Of a stretch of DNA of 64,000 bases, positions 62,090 through 64,000 are shown one piece after another (the first letter of the stretch is position 1; each line of letters begins with the position of its first letter). The notes under the pieces were generated by a model. It made no database searches and was not told the origin of the DNA. It saw only the letters and a list, made by a program, of their open reading frames with translations. The stretch spans positions 124,001-188,000 of the forward strand of contig DLHY01000054.1 of the NCBI GenBank assembly GCA_002483445.1, in the 5' to 3' direction. A program made the translations under genes and the position numbers. Source of the DNA: Blastocatellia bacterium UBA7656. Lineage in GTDB: Bacteria > Acidobacteriota > Blastocatellia > UBA7656.

Positions 62090-63157
62090 TCACACTCGAT
62101 CATCAACGATTTCATAATGATTTTCTCTTCCATCACTGCCCACGCTGACGATATCGCCGATTCTTAATCCCAGGCGGCGAAGATTGATTGGCCTCAAAGC
62201 ACGGGCCTCGAGTTTTTCCGCGAGATCGAAACCTGCGGCCATCATCGTCCGCCCGCACCCGCATCTCCGCGCCGCCGCGCTGAGTGAGCAGTAAAGATGA
62301 AGCATCTTCTTTGCGCGCCCGCACCCGCAGGTCAATCTCTTCACGAAAGGTTTGCTCTCAAGCCGCGCATAAGCCGAGTCGCTGTTTGCCGCAAGCCCTA
62401 AGAGATCATCTGTCGTCGAGCGGTCGAGACGAAGAGATAGCTCTTCGATACGCCACATCCGATGATCGAAGCGACAACGCGGATTGCGACCAAACCGCGT
62501 TACGTAATGATTGTGATGCGCGGCATCGATCAGCGCCTGATGGTTTGAAAAACTCACGTCGCCCGCCAGTATCTTCCGGCACTCAATGGCCTGAAGCGAT
62601 GCGGCCATCGCGCCCAGACTCGAAGGAGCGTTGGTCGGCGCGATTTTTTGCGCCTGACACGGATAAGCCTGTTCGAGCAAAGCGTAATCGCCGTTGTCCC
62701 ACGCGCATTCCAGACACGCCGCGTCAGGGCTGGGAACATACAGGTTGATCCGCGCAAGAAGCCCGTCTGCCTGCACGCCCGCATCGATTAGCGGGAGACC
62801 GAGCCGCCACGCTAACTGATTGACGCTTTGCCGCGCGATGCGCGAATCGAGACAGGCCAAAATCACATCGCCCCGCATCGCGCCCACCTGCACGCGCTCA
62901 ACCGCGTCGGTGAAAAAACGAACTTCAAGCGCAGGATTGATTTTCTTCAATCTTCGAGCCTGAACCGCCGCTTTACTCTTTCCCACATCGCGCAAGGTGA
63001 TATCCTGCGAGCGGAGATTCGTCGCCTCATAAAAATCTTTATCGATCAAAGTCACTCGCCCGACTTCAGGCATACGCGCAAGATGCGGCGCGAGGTGCGA
63101 GCCGATGTTGCCGCCCGCGCCGACGACGATGACCGTCTTTGATGAGTCCCTCTTCAT
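62090..63157 (-). CDS. E1/ThiF-like adenylating enzyme with Cys-rich C-terminus
   Basis: A 355-aa ThiF/E1 family protein, expected to adenylate the Ubl C-terminus. The ATP-binding loop is TVIVVGAGGNIGSHLAPHLA at the N-terminus, followed by LIDKDFYEATNLRSQ, VGKSKAAVQARRLKKINP and CLDSRIARQSVNQLAWRLGLPLIDAGV. CLECAW and a later AMAASLQAIECRKIL fit the ThiF pattern. The C-terminal ~100 residues add two C-G-C-G motifs (TCGCGRAKK, RRCGCGRTM), perhaps zinc-binding. ATG 63157 is preferred; 20 further upstream codons are open. It lies between the RING-like and E2-like genes, an E3-E1-E2 order on one strand. Confidence 0.9.
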   Translation of the reverse strand: MKRDSSKTVIVVGAGGNIGSHLAPHLARMPEVGRVTLIDKDFYEATNLRSQDITLRDVGKSKAAVQARRLKKINPALEVRFFTDAVERVQVGAMRGDVILACLDSRIARQSVNQLAWRLGLPLIDAGVQADGLLARINLYVPSPDAACLECAWDNGDYALLEQAYPCQAQKIAPTNAPSSLGAMAASLQAIECRKILAGDVSFSNHQALIDAAHHNHYVTRFGRNPRCRFDHRMWRIEELSLRLDRSTTDDLLGLAANSDSAYARLESKPFVKRLTCGCGRAKKMLHLYCSLSAAARRCGCGRTMMAAGFDLAEKLEARALRPINLRRLGLRIGDIVSVGSDGRENHYEIVDDRV

Positions 63158-63250
63158 CTCACAACTCCTCCGAAAAGGTACAGTAGGCTGCCAGCCTGCT
63201 GTTTCTCCAATTTTCATGCTTTCCGCGCGTGAACAGGCTGGCCGACGCTT

Positions 63251-63784
63251 CTACATCACCGACTCTTCGGGCATCCATCTGTAGCCCGTGTCGAGGTCGG
63301 TGGGCTGAGGACACAGCGCGCAATGTCTGGTGTAAGTCCAGCACTTCATCTCTTCGGATTGATGATGCCACCTTGAGCATTGAGGGCATTTGACCGATGT
63401 GCAGCCCTCTTCTATTTCGAGCTTGCATCGAGGGCAGAAGATTTTCTGCTCCGCGCCCGGAAAGGGTTCGACGGTGGCAAGCGTTTCGGTCGAAAAAAAG
63501 AACGCGCCTACATTGCTGACCCAGATGCGGTCTCTGTCCGAAAGCACGCGGATTCCCAAAGCGAGAGGAAACTCGTTTACGTGAACCGTTTGATCCGTTC
63601 CCGCAACGATCACCCATACCGCGCCATCCGGCTTTTCCACCCGGAGGAGCGCGACCCCGCCGAGAGCCTCTTTACACGGCGGCGCAGGTATGCGGCGCGG
63701 CGGATGAGCGGAAAGCGAAAACGCTGCGCCTTCGAGCGGAAAGACCGCCCGCTGATCTTCAACACTGAGCCACAGATGAGCCAT
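63251..63784 (-). CDS. FHA-like plus RING-finger-like protein (candidate E3)
   Basis: A 177-aa protein. Residues about 40-95 have an FHA-like strand pattern (VHVNEFPLALGIRVLSDRDRIWV, compare V-N-G...L.DGD.I). The C-terminal third is a cysteine/histidine cluster: FCPRC, GCTSVKCPQC, RWHHQ, KCWTYTRHCALC, a binuclear treble-clef layout like prokaryotic RING fingers reported next to E1, E2 and JAB genes. An E3-like role in guiding Ubl transfer is therefore likely, with an FHA-like part for target recognition. It is separated from the E1 gene by 93 bases. Ligand spacing is not identical to classical RING. Confidence 0.75.
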   Translation of the reverse strand: MAHLWLSVEDQRAVFPLEGAAFSLSAHPPRRIPAPPCKEALGGVALLRVEKPDGAVWVIVAGTDQTVHVNEFPLALGIRVLSDRDRIWVSNVGAFFFSTETLATVEPFPGAEQKIFCPRCKLEIEEGCTSVKCPQCSRWHHQSEEMKCWTYTRHCALCPQPTDLDTGYRWMPEESVM

Positions 63785-63813
63785 TTTCGATTCCCCTTAG
63801 AAAAGTCTGTTCG

Positions 63814-63884
63814 AATGCGGAGTGTGGAATTGGGAATGCGGAATTGATCGACTCCGCACTCCGCACTCCGCATTCCGCACTCGG
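63814..63884. repeat. Heptamer-repeat hairpin (ccgcact type)
   Basis: Arm 1 (about 63814-63845) carries gcggagt, gtggaat, tgggaat, gcggaat steps. Arm 2 (63850-63882) is actccgc, actccgc, attccgc. It fills the gap between the RING-like start and the next gene. Confidence 0.78.
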
Positions 63885-63885
63885 C

Positions 63886-64000
63886 CTACTGACCGCCGAC
63901 CACCGCTTTGCGCCTGAGAGCGAAGCGAAATCCCAGTCGACGATTGGTCTGTATCAGGAAGGGATTCGCTCCTCCCCGGCGACGAATTTCATTGCGAAGC
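63886..64000 (-). CDS. C-terminus of a gene continuing past the right edge, ending Val-Val-Gly-Gly-Gln
   Basis: A minus-strand frame enters from the right edge and stops at TAG (63886-63888). The visible 37 residues read LRNEIRRRGGANPF, LIQTNRRLGFRFALRR and KAVVGGQ at the end. The family is not identifiable; LGFRFA recalls the end of formylglycine-generating-enzyme-like domains. The GGQ terminus matches that of the Pup-like protein in the same cluster, which may be coincidence. It is the likely preceding gene of the RING-E1-E2 operon. Confidence 0.55.
   Translation of the reverse strand, partial: LRNEIRRRGGANPFLIQTNRRLGFRFALRRKAVVGGQ

Noticed and set aside
60621..62117. 498-codon plus-strand frame opposite the E2-like region
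   Set aside because: It crosses two real genes and a repeat on the other strand and shows no recognisable domain.
51676..64000. Search for 20S proteasome subunits PrcA/PrcB next to the Pup-like genes
   Set aside because: None of the proteins in this stretch has an Ntn N-terminal Thr proteasome pattern; the genes are absent from the window.
1..64000. tRNA, rRNA and tmRNA genes
   Set aside because: I saw no cloverleaf-like or rRNA-like sequence; short isolated matches were not convincing.

Overview
The window looks like a chromosome segment of a Gram-negative-type bacterium. It has an lpxA gene for lipid A, Tat and lipoprotein signals, GC-rich codon use in most genes, and AGGAGG-type ribosome sites. 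The gene mix (WD40/STAND proteins, TIR, a Pup-type system outside an obvious actinobacterial context) fits Acidobacteriota, perhaps Blastocatellia. That placement is inference from gene content only; no rRNA or tRNA is present.

Bases 1-16600 are mostly housekeeping and metabolic. They hold a DUF374 acyltransferase, an HD-GYP phosphodiesterase with a good sigma-54 promoter, lpxA, an M1-peptidase-like protein with a ruined active site, radA, a PIN-TRAM membrane protein with ispD and ispF, a pyrimidine-nucleoside phosphorylase, and a run of Tat/Sec-exported aspartylglucosaminidase, P1-family peptidase and nucleoside-binding lipoprotein. A small AT-richer patch (16680-17658) encodes a two-TM GAF-like protein and an unannotated 58-residue protein. 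It is followed by a seven-PAS histidine kinase.

Bases 22000-51700 form an accessory region rich in conflict and signalling domains: an AAA ATPase with a C-terminal RyR domain, a SLOG-SLATT protein, a DUF5678/retropepsin pair, a second SLOG protein, a GT2 glycosyltransferase overlapped by a TIR-TM-GH17-like protein, a sigma-54-activator-like AAA protein lacking GAFTGA, three large WD40 proteins, a metallophosphoesterase, two DUF4062-STAND NTPases (one fused to WD40), and a protein of 54-residue repeats.

Bases 51700-64000, all on the minus strand, carry the most striking content. Pup-type components (a 62-residue protein ending GGQ, PafA-like and Dop-like enzymes, a Mpa/ARC-like ATPase) sit in one run with components of a eukaryote-like ubiquitin pathway (YukD-like Ubl, E2-like, E1/ThiF-like, FHA-RING-like E3 and a JAMM isopeptidase). 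No 20S proteasome subunit is visible.

Intergenic gaps repeatedly contain two unusual repeat classes. One is a set of hairpins whose arms are tandem heptamers of unrelated sequence but constant 7-base period. The other is a modular nested-palindrome element (TTATAGCGG termini, CTCATTAACACC core) present in four full or partial copies. Two terminator-like hairpins after radA share an identical loop with covarying stems.
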